From Bacteroidales bacterium (GTDB lineage: Bacteria; Bacteroidota; Bacteroidia; Bacteroidales; F082): a stretch of 59,444 bases of DNA. Below, one piece after another: positions 44,600 to 53,460 of the stretch. Within the stretch, counting starts at the first letter, position 1. Every line of letters starts with the position of its first letter. A model generated the notes under the pieces. That model had not been told where the DNA came from, made no database searches, and saw only the letters and a program-made list of their open reading frames with translations. The position numbers were made by a program, and so were the translations under genes. The DNA lies in the NCBI GenBank assembly GCA_017548125.1, contig JAFYNK010000018.1, forward strand, positions 1-59,444, in the 5' to 3' direction.

Positions 44600-44872
44600 T
44601 TATTTTACTTCGTTTACAAAAGTCTTTGATGGCTTGAAAGCTGGGATGTTGTGAGCTGGAATAACGATTGATTGATCGAGTTTAATATTTCTTCCAACTT
44701 TTTCAGCTCTAGTCTTTCTGATGAAACTGCCAAAACCTCTTAAATATACAGGTTCGCCTTTAGCAACAGATTCTTTAACTACGTCCATAAATGCTTCAAC
44801 AACTACTTGTGTACTTGATTTTTCAAGACCTGTTTTTTCAGCGATTTGTGCTACGATTTCTGCTTTTGTCAT
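44600..44872 (-). CDS. HU-family nucleoid DNA-binding protein
   Basis: 90 residues, standard HU length. The N-terminal helices MTKAEIVAQIAEKTG are followed by the GSFIRKTRAEKVGRN beta-arm start and the DNA-intercalating IPAHNIPAFKPSK. HU compacts and bends DNA. The promoter box TACCTTTG lies 44 bases upstream. The next gene downstream is the 30-residue basic protein. Confidence 0.96.
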   Translation of the reverse strand: MTKAEIVAQIAEKTGLEKSSTQVVVEAFMDVVKESVAKGEPVYLRGFGSFIRKTRAEKVGRNIKLDQSIVIPAHNIPAFKPSKTFVNEVK

Positions 44873-44915
44873 GTCTAATATTTTTTTAATTGTTTGTAAT
44901 TTTTATTTTAGGGTG

Positions 44916-44923
44916 CAAAGGTA
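44916..44923 (-). promoter_or_regulatory. TACCTTTG promoter for the HU operon
   Basis: Minus-strand TACCTTTG followed by CACCC, about 44 bases before the HU ATG. Confidence 0.65.
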
Positions 44924-45081
44924 AGAACTTTTTTGATTATTAAGGCAAAAAAAATATTTTTTTTTACTAAAAAGCATTAAAAATGTGATAAGTAGCATTA
45001 TTTTCTCCTTTTTTGTCTTTCTTTTTTTGTTAAACAATAAAATATTTTTTCTGTTTTTAATTTTTGTCAGAAAAAATGATG

Positions 45082-45089
45082 TAATTTTG
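45082..45089 (+). promoter_or_regulatory. TAATTTTG promoter box for ssb
   Basis: TAATTTTG, 26 bases before the ssb ATG, in a very AT-rich intergenic stretch shared with the divergent HU promoter. Confidence 0.5.
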
Positions 45090-45114
45090 GTAAAGATTTT
45101 TTAACATTTATATT

Positions 45115-45663
45115 ATGGCAAGTTTGAATAAGGTTATATTAATAGGTCGTCTCGGTAAAGATCCTGAGATTGTTTCATTTGATAACGGAAGCAAGAAAAT
45201 GTCGGTTACATTAGCCACATCAGAACGCTACCGTGACCGTAACGGAGAATGGGTTGAACAAACTGATTGGCATAACTTGGTAAGCTGGGGCAACATCGCT
45301 CTTGACTTGGCTGAAAAAAGACGCAATTATATAAAAGGTGATTTGATGTATGTGGAAGGAAGAATCAAGACACGCCAATATGTCGATAATCAAAATATCA
45401 CCAGAAGCATAACGGAAATCGTTGTTGATAAGATGATGAACATGGGCAACACACGCAGCGCTGTCAGCAACCAAAACGCTGCCCCTGGCTATCAGCAGCC
45501 AGAACAGAGCTACCAACAGCCTAGTTATCAGCAGCCAGCTCAGAGTTATCAACAACCTAGTTACCAGCAGCCAGCTCCTAGCTATCAGCAGCCAGTTCAG
45601 ACATATCAACCGCTGCCTGAAATGCCAAATCCAGATTATGACGGAGATGATCTTCCGTTTTGA
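45115..45663 (+). CDS. ssb: Single-stranded DNA-binding protein
   Basis: 182 residues. An OB fold (about 1-110) contains LNKVILIGRLGKDPEI, DWHNLVSWG and YVEGRIKTRQY. A Gln/Tyr/Pro-rich linker made of repeated SYQQP units (about 125-168) leads to the acidic tip DGDDLPF that recruits partner proteins. SSB coats single-stranded DNA in replication and repair. It is followed by a long hairpin terminator and by gldE and gldD, a neighbourhood common in Bacteroidota. Confidence 0.96.
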   Translation: MASLNKVILIGRLGKDPEIVSFDNGSKKMSVTLATSERYRDRNGEWVEQTDWHNLVSWGNIALDLAEKRRNYIKGDLMYVEGRIKTRQYVDNQNITRSITEIVVDKMMNMGNTRSAVSNQNAAPGYQQPEQSYQQPSYQQPAQSYQQPSYQQPAPSYQQPVQTYQPLPEMPNPDYDGDDLPF

Positions 45664-45681
45664 GAGACAATAAGTCTATAG

Positions 45682-45760
45682 GTCTATAAGTCAATGAGTT
45701 AATTGTCTTAATTAAAAAATACTTATAGACTCGCTGACTTATTGACTTATAGACTTTTTT
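45682..45760 (+). terminator. Long imperfect hairpin terminator after ssb
   Basis: GTCTATAAGTCAATGAGT (45682-45699) pairs with ACTTATTGACTTATAGAC (45737-45754), followed by seven T. The arms are built from repeated AGTCTATA and AAGTCAAT words. The gldE promoter begins four bases after the T tract. Confidence 0.75.
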
Positions 45761-45763
45761 TCT

Positions 45764-45771
45764 TATCTTTG
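45764..45771 (+). promoter_or_regulatory. TATCTTTG promoter for gldE-gldD
   Basis: Exact TATCTTTG 27 bases before the TTG start at 45798. Confidence 0.7.
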
Positions 45772-45797
45772 CACTCGAAATTGTAAATCGTTTTATT

Positions 45798-47144
45798 TTG
45801 GAAATATCTTCAATAGACCCTCTTATATGTCTGCTGACAGCAATAACAGCAGATCCTTTCTTCATTGGCATTTCTGTAAAAGTCGTATTTTGTTTAATAT
45901 TAATGTGTGGATTGCTTTTGTGTTCCGCAATGGCTTCTTCAAGCGAAACGGCTTTCTTTTCATTACAGCCTAACGACATTAACGAACTTGAATCATCTTC
46001 AAAACGTAATGAGCAATTAGTGCTGGAAATACGCCAAAAACCTAAAACTCTTCTCGTAACTATATTGATAGCTAATAATCTGGTTAATATTTCTATTACG
46101 ATATTTTCAACGTACATCATGAATATGATGTTTAACCTCGCTGTCAATCCAGTGGCTGCTTTCGTCCTTAACGTGCTTGTCGTGACATCGTTGATATTGC
46201 TTTTTGGCGAGATGATACCAAAGGTTTATGCATCAAAGAAAGCAAAGTCTATTGCTGTCATGATGGCTCCAATATTGAAAGTGCTTATACTCATTTTCAA
46301 ACCTTTAAGTAATATCTTTGTATCATCAACTTCATTTATAGATAAGAAATTGGTCAAGAAAACAGGAACGATTTCTCTCAGCGATCTTTCTACAGCCGTT
46401 GACATCACTACGGAAGACAGCGCATCTATAGATGAGAAAAACATGTTGAAAGGTATTGCCACTTTCGGTGAGAAAGAAGTGAGCGACATTATGAGAGCCC
46501 GCGTCAATATGTTTTCGGTGTCGATGGAGACATCATTCGAGGAATTGATGCCTCAAATCATTGACAAAGGCTTTTCTAGAATCCCTGTTTATGACAAAGA
46601 CCTTGACGACGTTAAGGGAATGTTGTATGTTAAAGACCTTCTCCCTCACATTGACGAGAGAAATTTCGCATGGCAAAAACTTATACGTCCAGTTTTCTTC
46701 GTGCCAGAAAACAAAAAAATCAATGACTTGTTTCAGGATTTTAGAACTAAGAAAATTCATATCGCGATAGTTGTTGATGAATATGGCGGAACTTCTGGTC
46801 TTGTGACATTGGAAGATATTGTTGAAGAAATAGTTGGCGATATTAGCGACGAGTTCGACAAAGAACCAGAAAACGAATATTATAAAAAGATTGATAATGA
46901 AACATATATCTTCAAAGCTCAGATAAGCATCGTCGATTTCTGCAAGGTGTATGGTATTGATACAGATTATTTTGAGGAGATAGAAGGCGAATCCGACACT
47001 ATAGCAGGAATGATTTTAGAGATAGAAGGTCGTATTCCAGAGGTTGGATTCAAATGCAGCTACAAAGACTTCTCATTTGAGATTGTCGAGGCTGACAAAA
47101 AACACATTATAAAAATAAAAGTTATTTACAAAGTTAATAACTAA
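45798..47144 (+). CDS. gldE: Gliding-motility-associated protein GldE (CNNM/CorC-type)
   Basis: 448 residues from a TTG start; the first in-frame ATG would remove a conserved membrane helix. A CNNM-like membrane domain (about 25-190; SSSETAFFSLQPNDINEL, LLFGEMIPKVYA) is followed by a CBS pair (about 225-345; KGFSRIPVYDKDLDDVKGML, IVVDEYGGTSGLVTLEDI) and a CorC_HlyC domain (about 360-445). In Flavobacterium, GldE is associated with gliding and T9SS; its relatives transport or sense Mg. gldD follows three bases after the stop. Confidence 0.92.
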   Translation: MEISSIDPLICLLTAITADPFFIGISVKVVFCLILMCGLLLCSAMASSSETAFFSLQPNDINELESSSKRNEQLVLEIRQKPKTLLVTILIANNLVNISITIFSTYIMNMMFNLAVNPVAAFVLNVLVVTSLILLFGEMIPKVYASKKAKSIAVMMAPILKVLILIFKPLSNIFVSSTSFIDKKLVKKTGTISLSDLSTAVDITTEDSASIDEKNMLKGIATFGEKEVSDIMRARVNMFSVSMETSFEELMPQIIDKGFSRIPVYDKDLDDVKGMLYVKDLLPHIDERNFAWQKLIRPVFFVPENKKINDLFQDFRTKKIHIAIVVDEYGGTSGLVTLEDIVEEIVGDISDEFDKEPENEYYKKIDNETYIFKAQISIVDFCKVYGIDTDYFEEIEGESDTIAGMILEIEGRIPEVGFKCSYKDFSFEIVEADKKHIIKIKVIYKVNN

Positions 47145-47147
47145 AAT

Positions 47148-47741
47148 ATGAATAAGTCATTCAAAACAAATGCAATAATGTTAAGCCTTTGGGCTTTGGT
47201 CATGATGTTTGCCGCTTGCGACAACAAACAATATCAGCCTAAGCCACGTGGATATTTTAGAATTGACTTTCCGGAAAAAGAATACGCCAAGCTTGATAGC
47301 ATGGATTTTTACAGCTTCGAGTATTCTGTTTATTCAAAAATAACTCCTGATCTTTTCTCTCCACAAGAAAAAAACTGGGTTAATATCGAATATCCATCAC
47401 ATAAAGGAACAATTCATATCAGTTATAAAACGGTCAACAATAACCTCAACGATTATCTTGAAGATTCATATTCGATGATGACGAAACATATTTCCCGTGC
47501 TATGGGAATACGCGATAGCATAGTCATAAATCCAGATAGGAAGGTTTATGGATTGGTTTATTTCCTTGAGGGAGAAGGCGTCGCTTCGCCGTTGCAGTTT
47601 TATGTTACTGATAGTGTGAAACATTTTATGAGAGGCTCTTTATATTTTAATGTAAGAACCAACAACGATTCTCTTGCGCCTGTTATCAATTATATTACAG
47701 ATGATGTAAGACATCTGATTGAAACACTTGAGTGGAAATAG
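47148..47741 (+). CDS. gldD: Gliding motility lipoprotein GldD
   Basis: 197 residues with a lipoprotein-like signal (SLWALVMMFAAC). The mature start YQPKPRGYFRIDFPEKEY and the segments YPSHKGTIHISYK and LVYFLEGEGVASPLQFYVTD are characteristic of GldD. GldD is needed for gliding and T9SS function in Flavobacterium but its mechanism is unclear. It is adjacent to gldE and very probably co-transcribed. Many non-gliding Bacteroidales keep it, so gliding itself cannot be concluded. Confidence 0.93.
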   Translation: MNKSFKTNAIMLSLWALVMMFAACDNKQYQPKPRGYFRIDFPEKEYAKLDSMDFYSFEYSVYSKITPDLFSPQEKNWVNIEYPSHKGTIHISYKTVNNNLNDYLEDSYSMMTKHISRAMGIRDSIVINPDRKVYGLVYFLEGEGVASPLQFYVTDSVKHFMRGSLYFNVRTNNDSLAPVINYITDDVRHLIETLEWK

Positions 47742-47813
47742 GTGACAATAAGTCAATTCTTGATTTTTAAAAAAAATCTTTTGTCATTCGACTTTTGCCT
47801 TTCGACTTTTTAT

Positions 47814-47821
47814 TATCTTTG
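47814..47821 (+). promoter_or_regulatory. TATCTTTG promoter for corA
   Basis: Exact TATCTTTG 76 bases before the preferred ATG at 47897, after a T-rich repeat-like stretch (CTTTTGTCATTCGACTTTTG). Confidence 0.65.
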
Positions 47822-47896
47822 TGCAAATTTTTTACCGATACATCTTATGTAGGATTTATATTTATAGTATTCATTATCAAAGAAAGGGGAAAATCC

Positions 47897-48817
47897 ATGA
47901 TAGAAACATTAGCAGTAGGCAAACTGAAATGGCATCATATTACAGACCCGACGGAAGAAGATTTCGTTGAATTGAGAGAGAAATTTCATTTTCACCCCCT
48001 CGATATTGAAGACTGTAGGTCGGTGAACCAACGTCCTAAAATAGACATCTATGACGATTATTATTTCGTTATCCTACAATATCCAGATTTTGACAGACAA
48101 GATAAATTTATCTTTCCGAAGGAAGTGAAACTCTTCTGGGGACAGGATTATATCATCACTCTTGAAAGAAAACGCTGGCACGTAAGCCAACTATTCAATG
48201 AATACAGCGAACGTGACGATGAGTCATTGGTTAAAGAACTCGTGACATCAGATATTCTCCTTTATCGTATCATTGAAAAACTCATGAAAGAATCACTTTA
48301 TCTCTTGAAGAAAATAGGTTTTGAACTAGAGATGCTCAACAAGGAACTCTTCGGTGACAAGCAGGTAAGAATCATTGAGAGAATATCGGTGACCAGAAAG
48401 AATATCATTACAATCAATACAATATTCAAACCGCAGCTTAGAATGTTCCATAGTTTCGAAACGGGTCAAATTAGAGGTTTCGGTGATGTGGAGTTCATGG
48501 AAGACTACTGGGGTAACATTCTCGACTACTATCAAAAGGTGTGGGATATGACAGAAGACCACGAAGATCTTATTGAAGGTCTTTCCAAAACTTTTGATTC
48601 GATGCAGACTAACAAGACCAATGAGATTATGAAGATGCTCACTCTTCTTTCATCAATCATACTTCCTCTTACTTTTATAACAGGTCTTTTTGGAATGAAT
48701 GTGATGTTTCCATTTATGGCGACTACCAAAGTCACGTTTTGGATTATTATAGGAGTTATGTTGATTGTCAGCGTTGCGCTGATTTATTTCTTCAAGCATA
48801 GAAAATGGTGGCAATAA
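47897..48817 (+). CDS. corA: CorA-family divalent metal transporter
   Basis: About 306 residues from MIETLAVGKLKWHHITDPTE; an in-frame upstream extension lacks an ATG near its start and reads through the leader. The cytosolic N-terminal domain (about 1-240) is followed by two membrane helices with the selectivity motif GLFGMN in between and a basic tail FKHRKWW. CorA pentamers carry Mg, Co or Ni. A strong terminator follows at 48849-48884. Confidence 0.93.
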   Translation: MIETLAVGKLKWHHITDPTEEDFVELREKFHFHPLDIEDCRSVNQRPKIDIYDDYYFVILQYPDFDRQDKFIFPKEVKLFWGQDYIITLERKRWHVSQLFNEYSERDDESLVKELVTSDILLYRIIEKLMKESLYLLKKIGFELEMLNKELFGDKQVRIIERISVTRKNIITINTIFKPQLRMFHSFETGQIRGFGDVEFMEDYWGNILDYYQKVWDMTEDHEDLIEGLSKTFDSMQTNKTNEIMKMLTLLSSIILPLTFITGLFGMNVMFPFMATTKVTFWIIIGVMLIVSVALIYFFKHRKWWQ

Positions 48818-48848
48818 ACAATTGAAAATTGAAAGTTTGAAAATAAAA

Positions 48849-48884
48849 AAAAGGATGGAGAAAATATTTTTCGCCATCCTTTTT
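48849..48884. terminator. Bidirectional terminator between corA and the SulP gene
   Basis: AAAAGGATGG-GAAAA pairs with TTTTC-CCATCCTTTT with single-base bulges. A/T tracts on both sides serve both convergent genes. Confidence 0.88.
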
Positions 48885-48901
48885 AATTGTCAATTTGTAT
48901 A

Positions 48902-50638
48902 TTATCGTTTGTCAATTGTTTCTGCAACTTCTTCAGCGCGAGCGAGAGCTTTGTGGATATGGTCTAAGACATTTTCTTCGCCTACCATATCAACGATGCC
49001 AGCTTGTTTGATGGCAGCGTGAACGCTTTCGTTAACGCCAGACAAGATAATTGTCTTGCCTTCGTCTTGAGCAGCCTTGATGAAAATCTCAAGGTTGTGA
49101 ATGCCTGTAGCATCGATGAATGTGACTTTACGCATTCTGATGATTCGTATTACATTATCGGAGCGGCGGTGTGATAACTCTTCGAATTTGTTAGCGATAC
49201 CGAAGAAGAATGGTCCTTCGATTTCATATACTTCAGTATGTCTTGGAACCATGAGTTTTTCATCTTGTTCGCCGTCGTTATGTACATCCAATTCATTTTG
49301 GATAACAGAGATGTTTGTGCTTTCCATAACACGTTTGATGAACATGATAACAGCCAAAACCAAACCTATTTCAATAGCGATAGTAAGGTCGAAGATTACT
49401 GTGAGCAATAATGTTGTGAAAAGAACAGCGATGTCGCTTCTTGATTGACGGCACATTGAAACGATGGTTTTCCAGCCGCTCATGTTATATGAAACGACGA
49501 TAAGAACGCCAGCGAGGCATGACATTGGGATGAGACCGACGAGGCCGCCCAAGAATAAGAGAACTAACAGTAACACCAAAGTGTGAACGATGCCAGCTAC
49601 AGGAGTGCGGCCACCATTGTTGATGTTAGCCATTGTACGAGCGATAGCTCCTGTTGAAGGAATGCCGCCAAAGAAAGGAACAACGACATTAGCTATACCG
49701 TTGCCAATAAGTTCTGTGTTTGAATTATGTTTGTCGCTGATAACGCCATCGGCAACCATAGCTGAAAGCAATGATTCGATTGCACCTAACATTGCGATAG
49801 TAAACGCTGATGGAAGAACGGCTTGTGCTGTTGAGAAGAATGTCTCACCTTCTTTTAATGTTGGAAGTCTGAATGCTGGAAGACCTGAAGGCAATTCGTA
49901 TAAGTCGCCGATAGTCTTGATAGAATCGATGCCAGCATATTTTTTCAAGACCCATGTCAAGGCTGTCATGACGATGATAGCTAACAATGAGCCTGGAATT
50001 TTCTTGGAGATTTTAGGAGTTAAAACTATTATCAAGATGCTTAAAGCTCCTATCAATAATGCCCATAAATTGATGTTAGAAATGTTTTGGAAGTAGCATG
50101 CCCATTTGTCGATGAAGTTAGCTGGCACGTTGGTGATGCCCATGCCGAAGAGGTCGTTCATCTGCGTTGAGAAGATGGTGATTGCGATACCGCCAGTGAA
50201 TCCAACGATGATAGGATAAGGCATGAATTTTATGATGCTGCCCAATTTGAACACACCCATGAGTATTTGCATGATACCGGCCAAGATTGTTGCGATGACT
50301 AATCCTGTAATACCGAATTGTTGGATGATGCCATAGATGATGACGATGAAAGCGCCTGTTGGGCCGCCGATCTGTACTTTAGAACCGCCTAATGCTGAGA
50401 TGATGAAACCAGCCATGATAGCGGTGACGAGACCTTCAGTAGGGCCGACGCCAGAAGCGATACCGAAAGCGATTGCTAATGGAATGGCAACGATACCGAC
50501 GATGACACCAGCCATCGCGTCTTTAGCGAATAATTCTTTGTTGTAATTCTTTAATGTTGAAAATAAGCGTGGCTTAAAATCAATGGAAAATTTACGGCTT
50601 TTGTTAGCCTTGTTGTTAACTGTACCTGTTTCAGTCAT
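48902..50638 (-). CDS. SulP-family anion transporter with STAS domain
   Basis: 578 residues. The membrane part (about 30-430) has the SulP signature region AKDAMAGVIVGIVAIPLAIAF, GGSKVQIGGPTGAF and GNGIANVVVPFFGGIPSTGA. The C-terminal STAS domain (about 455-570) includes VTFIDATGIHNLEIF. Substrates of the family are sulfate, bicarbonate or dicarboxylates; the specific one is not readable. Monocistronic, with promoter box TACCTTTG at 50710-50717. Confidence 0.92.
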   Translation of the reverse strand: MTETGTVNNKANKSRKFSIDFKPRLFSTLKNYNKELFAKDAMAGVIVGIVAIPLAIAFGIASGVGPTEGLVTAIMAGFIISALGGSKVQIGGPTGAFIVIIYGIIQQFGITGLVIATILAGIMQILMGVFKLGSIIKFMPYPIIVGFTGGIAITIFSTQMNDLFGMGITNVPANFIDKWACYFQNISNINLWALLIGALSILIIVLTPKISKKIPGSLLAIIVMTALTWVLKKYAGIDSIKTIGDLYELPSGLPAFRLPTLKEGETFFSTAQAVLPSAFTIAMLGAIESLLSAMVADGVISDKHNSNTELIGNGIANVVVPFFGGIPSTGAIARTMANINNGGRTPVAGIVHTLVLLLVLLFLGGLVGLIPMSCLAGVLIVVSYNMSGWKTIVSMCRQSRSDIAVLFTTLLLTVIFDLTIAIEIGLVLAVIMFIKRVMESTNISVIQNELDVHNDGEQDEKLMVPRHTEVYEIEGPFFFGIANKFEELSHRRSDNVIRIIRMRKVTFIDATGIHNLEIFIKAAQDEGKTIILSGVNESVHAAIKQAGIVDMVGEENVLDHIHKALARAEEVAETIDKR

Positions 50639-50709
50639 GACTAAAAACTTTGGATGATAAAGACTTATAAATGTTTTTTAATAAGAAAATGCTATTCTTT
50701 TTCGGGCTG

Positions 50710-50717
50710 CAAAGGTA
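50710..50717 (-). promoter_or_regulatory. TACCTTTG promoter for the SulP transporter
   Basis: Minus-strand TACCTTTG followed by GCAGC, about 70 bases before the ATG. Confidence 0.6.
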
Positions 50718-50722
50718 ATAAA

Positions 50723-50748
50723 AAGAGACGCACGTCGATGCGTCTCTT
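50723..50748 (-). terminator. Terminator of the receptor gene ending at 50771
   Basis: On the minus strand AAGAGACGCA pairs with TGCGTCTCTT around TCGACG, followed by a short T tract. It overlaps the region just upstream of the SulP promoter. Confidence 0.85.
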
Positions 50749-50770
50749 GTATAAATATTTTCATGTGTCA

Positions 50771-53302
50771 TTAATATTCCATGTCACCGCCTTCACCGCC
50801 TTCGAAGCTTTCTCCTCCGCCGTTGCCTGAAGACATTCTCTTCTTCTGCTGTTGGTTGATTCTGTAGTTGAAGTTGAGCGTTACGGAAGTGGTGCTCCAT
50901 GCACTTTCGCTGTATTGCCAGAAGTTGTCGCCCCATGACTCGCCGCCGTGTTGTCTGCTTCCGAAAACGTCACGTATGTTAAGTGAGATGGTTCCTTTTC
51001 TGTTGAACACGTCGCGTGATGCCGCAAAGTCGCACCAGTAGTTGGCATCGCGGTAACCGAGAGGCTCTTCTCGTGGACCCATATATCTTCCTGTTATTTG
51101 TATGTCGCATACTTTCTTCAGTCTGAATTTACTTATAAGACGCGCGATCGTGTTATATGAATCTGTGACGTAATGTCTTCCGTTCCAGTCGCCGACGGTG
51201 TTCGACTTGAAGAAGTTGATGCTTCCGTTGATGTTCCACCATTTTAATAAGTCGAGTGAACCTACCAATTCGATACCATAATCGTCGCTGATGCCGAAGT
51301 TTTCAGGTCTGCTTATTGATATGTCGCCTTCAACAGTGGTGAAGTGACGAATCACATCGGTGCTATGACGATAATATGTTGTGAAGTTGATGTTGCCTTT
51401 GTCCCAGAAACGAAGATATGATATTTCGTAGCTGTCTGTGAAAATAGGTTTTAAGTCAGGATTACCTGTTCTGATGTTACGGTCATCGTTGAAAGAGCTG
51501 AAAGGCGCCATCTGATGATACCATGGACGGCGGATGCGACGAGCGTAACTTGCCTGCACTTGGTCAACCTCTGTGATAGAATAGTTGAGGTGTCCGGTAG
51601 GGAAGAGGTTTAAATATCTCTGATTGTTTCTTTTGTCAGTGTCTTTGAGATAAGTGTCGATGAGAGTGAACTCTGAACGCAATCCTACTTGTCCTGAGAA
51701 ACGTCCCATCTCTCTGCCGAAGCTTCCGTATAAAGCAGCCACTTGTTGGTTGTAGTCGAAGTCGTGAGTGTAATCGGTGAGAACGTCTTCATTTTCCATT
51801 ACCAGCATATTATTATTGATGAGCTGATTGGTATATTTACCGCCGAGTTCAACGACAGAAAGACCGTAATGATGTACGAAGTCAACGGTGGCTTGAAGGT
51901 TTTTATGAAGTTCTGCTGTTTTTGTTGATTGATTTATAGTCGAAAGAGGAATATTGTTTATCAAATCTTCTTCTGTCAAGAATTCAGAGTCGGTGATAAG
52001 AGAGTTTTCTGTATCGTCGGAAGTGAAATATCTTAATGAAGCCTTGAGGGAATTGTCTTTAGAACCGAAGTATTTGTCGTAAGAAAGAGTGTATTCCATC
52101 ATAGGTCTGCTGTTGTACCAGTCTTCAGTACGTAAGGAATATTGATTTAAACCTTGGTATGGGAATGAGTCGTAGTAAGTCACAGCTGGAGTATTGTGAC
52201 CATCAGACTGGCGCATCATGGCGCTGAAGGTAAGGATGTCGTTATCGGTGAAATAATAGTCGAAACCGCCGCGTAAGTTATGGCCTTGTCTGTTACGGTT
52301 ACGATAGGTGAATTGTTCTGTTATCTGTACAGCGTCGTAATGGTTTCCTATTGTTGGGTCATAGATATTGTCGGTGTAATATTCTGTCATGGTATAACCG
52401 TCGCTGATGTCGTCGCGGTAGTTGTAGTTATAGTTGGCGAATACGTTGAATTTTTTGAATCTGTAGTTAAGGCTTGCTCCGATTCCGCTTTGGAAAGGGA
52501 AGTTGGCTTTGAAGAATTTCTCTCCCCATTGCACTGGGAATCCGCCTCTGACGTCAACGGAAGCGTTGAAGCCTTTGCGTTTGTCTTTTTTAAGAACGAT
52601 ATTGATGATACCGGCGGTGCCTTCTGCATCGTAACGAACTGAAGGATTTGTCACCACTTCGATTCTCTCAATCATATCAGCTTGAAGGCTACGGAGAGCG
52701 TCTTGTGTGCTGACGCCAGCAAGTCCAGATACCTTGCCATCTACGAGAATCTGAACGCCGCTGTCACCGCGGAGGCTGACATTGCCATCGACGTCAACAT
52801 TGACAGAAGGGATGTTGTCGAGCACTTCAATGGCATTGCCTGCTGTGCTGCTGACGTCTTTGCCTACATTGAAGACGCGTTTGTCGAGTGTCATCGACAT
52901 GGTGCTTCTCTCAGCAACGACTTCTACTTCTTCGAGCAAGGCTGAGTCGGGCTGCATCACGATTCTTCCTAACGATATTATTTCTCTAGGATTCTTGACA
53001 TTGATATTTATGGTTTTGTTCTGATATCCCATAAACTGCACGACGATATAATATTTGCCAGGAATTGTTTTAAGAGAAAAAGCGCCCTGCATATCGGTGA
53101 TAACACCTGTTACGAGTGTTGAGTCTTGGGAATTAAAAAGACTGACGGTAGCATATTCAAGCGGACCATCAGTCTCTATATCTATTACAAAACCTTTGAT
53201 TTCAGCGTCGATAGGTGATTCAACGCCAGTAGTGTATGCGTATGTGTTAGCGCAAAATAATAAAGAAATGAATAATGCAAATAATGCTGTTATTTTTTTC
53301 AT
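50771..53302 (-). CDS. TonB-dependent receptor-like outer-membrane barrel protein
   Basis: 843 residues. The signal peptide KKITALFALFISLLFCANTYA is followed by a CarboxypepD_reg-like domain (about 33-120; GFVIDIETDGPLEYATVSL), a plug (about 125-235; LDNIPSVNVDVDGNVSLRG, then IERIEVVTNPSVRYDAEGTAG) and a C-terminal outer-membrane barrel of the OMP_b-brl_3 type. The end NGGGESFEGGEGGDMEY is Gly/Glu-rich and lies beyond the last strand, which is unusual because barrel proteins normally end in Phe or another aromatic. No SusD or binding protein adjoins. The ligand is unknown; iron complexes or peptides are typical of such receptors. Confidence 0.88.
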   Translation of the reverse strand: MKKITALFALFISLLFCANTYAYTTGVESPIDAEIKGFVIDIETDGPLEYATVSLFNSQDSTLVTGVITDMQGAFSLKTIPGKYYIVVQFMGYQNKTININVKNPREIISLGRIVMQPDSALLEEVEVVAERSTMSMTLDKRVFNVGKDVSSTAGNAIEVLDNIPSVNVDVDGNVSLRGDSGVQILVDGKVSGLAGVSTQDALRSLQADMIERIEVVTNPSVRYDAEGTAGIINIVLKKDKRKGFNASVDVRGGFPVQWGEKFFKANFPFQSGIGASLNYRFKKFNVFANYNYNYRDDISDGYTMTEYYTDNIYDPTIGNHYDAVQITEQFTYRNRNRQGHNLRGGFDYYFTDNDILTFSAMMRQSDGHNTPAVTYYDSFPYQGLNQYSLRTEDWYNSRPMMEYTLSYDKYFGSKDNSLKASLRYFTSDDTENSLITDSEFLTEEDLINNIPLSTINQSTKTAELHKNLQATVDFVHHYGLSVVELGGKYTNQLINNNMLVMENEDVLTDYTHDFDYNQQVAALYGSFGREMGRFSGQVGLRSEFTLIDTYLKDTDKRNNQRYLNLFPTGHLNYSITEVDQVQASYARRIRRPWYHQMAPFSSFNDDRNIRTGNPDLKPIFTDSYEISYLRFWDKGNINFTTYYRHSTDVIRHFTTVEGDISISRPENFGISDDYGIELVGSLDLLKWWNINGSINFFKSNTVGDWNGRHYVTDSYNTIARLISKFRLKKVCDIQITGRYMGPREEPLGYRDANYWCDFAASRDVFNRKGTISLNIRDVFGSRQHGGESWGDNFWQYSESAWSTTSVTLNFNYRINQQQKKRMSSGNGGGESFEGGEGGDMEY

Positions 53303-53344
53303 ATACTGAAAAGTGTCGGTTAATAATCTCGTTTTTCAAGTCTG

Positions 53345-53352
53345 CAAAATTA
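53345..53352 (-). promoter_or_regulatory. TAATTTTG promoter box for the 50771-53302 receptor
   Basis: Minus-strand TAATTTTG, about 43 bases before the ATG. Confidence 0.5.
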
Positions 53353-53410
53353 GCAAAATTTGTGCCATCATACAACATTTTATTTACCATTCATAGTCAT
53401 GAAAATATAA

Positions 53411-53441
53411 AAAAAAGACAGCGTATAGTGCTGTCTTTTTT
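53411..53441 (-). terminator. Terminator of the ExbB/ExbD operon
   Basis: AAAAAAGACAGC pairs with GCTGTCTTTTTT around a 7-base loop, 20 bases after the last ExbD stop on the minus strand. Confidence 0.88.
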
Positions 53442-53460
53442 AAATCATACCAAGAACTTA

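Noticed and set aside
44930-45110. Replication origin in the AT-rich stretch near ssb
   Set aside because: AT-richness alone; no DnaA-box cluster or dnaA/dnaN neighbours.
45578-46147. 189-codon minus-strand frame across ssb and gldE
   Set aside because: Spans the end of ssb, a terminator and the start of gldE on the opposite strand; no credible start.
49590-50096. 168-codon plus-strand frame within the SulP gene
   Set aside because: Reverse-strand reading of membrane helices; no signal of its own.
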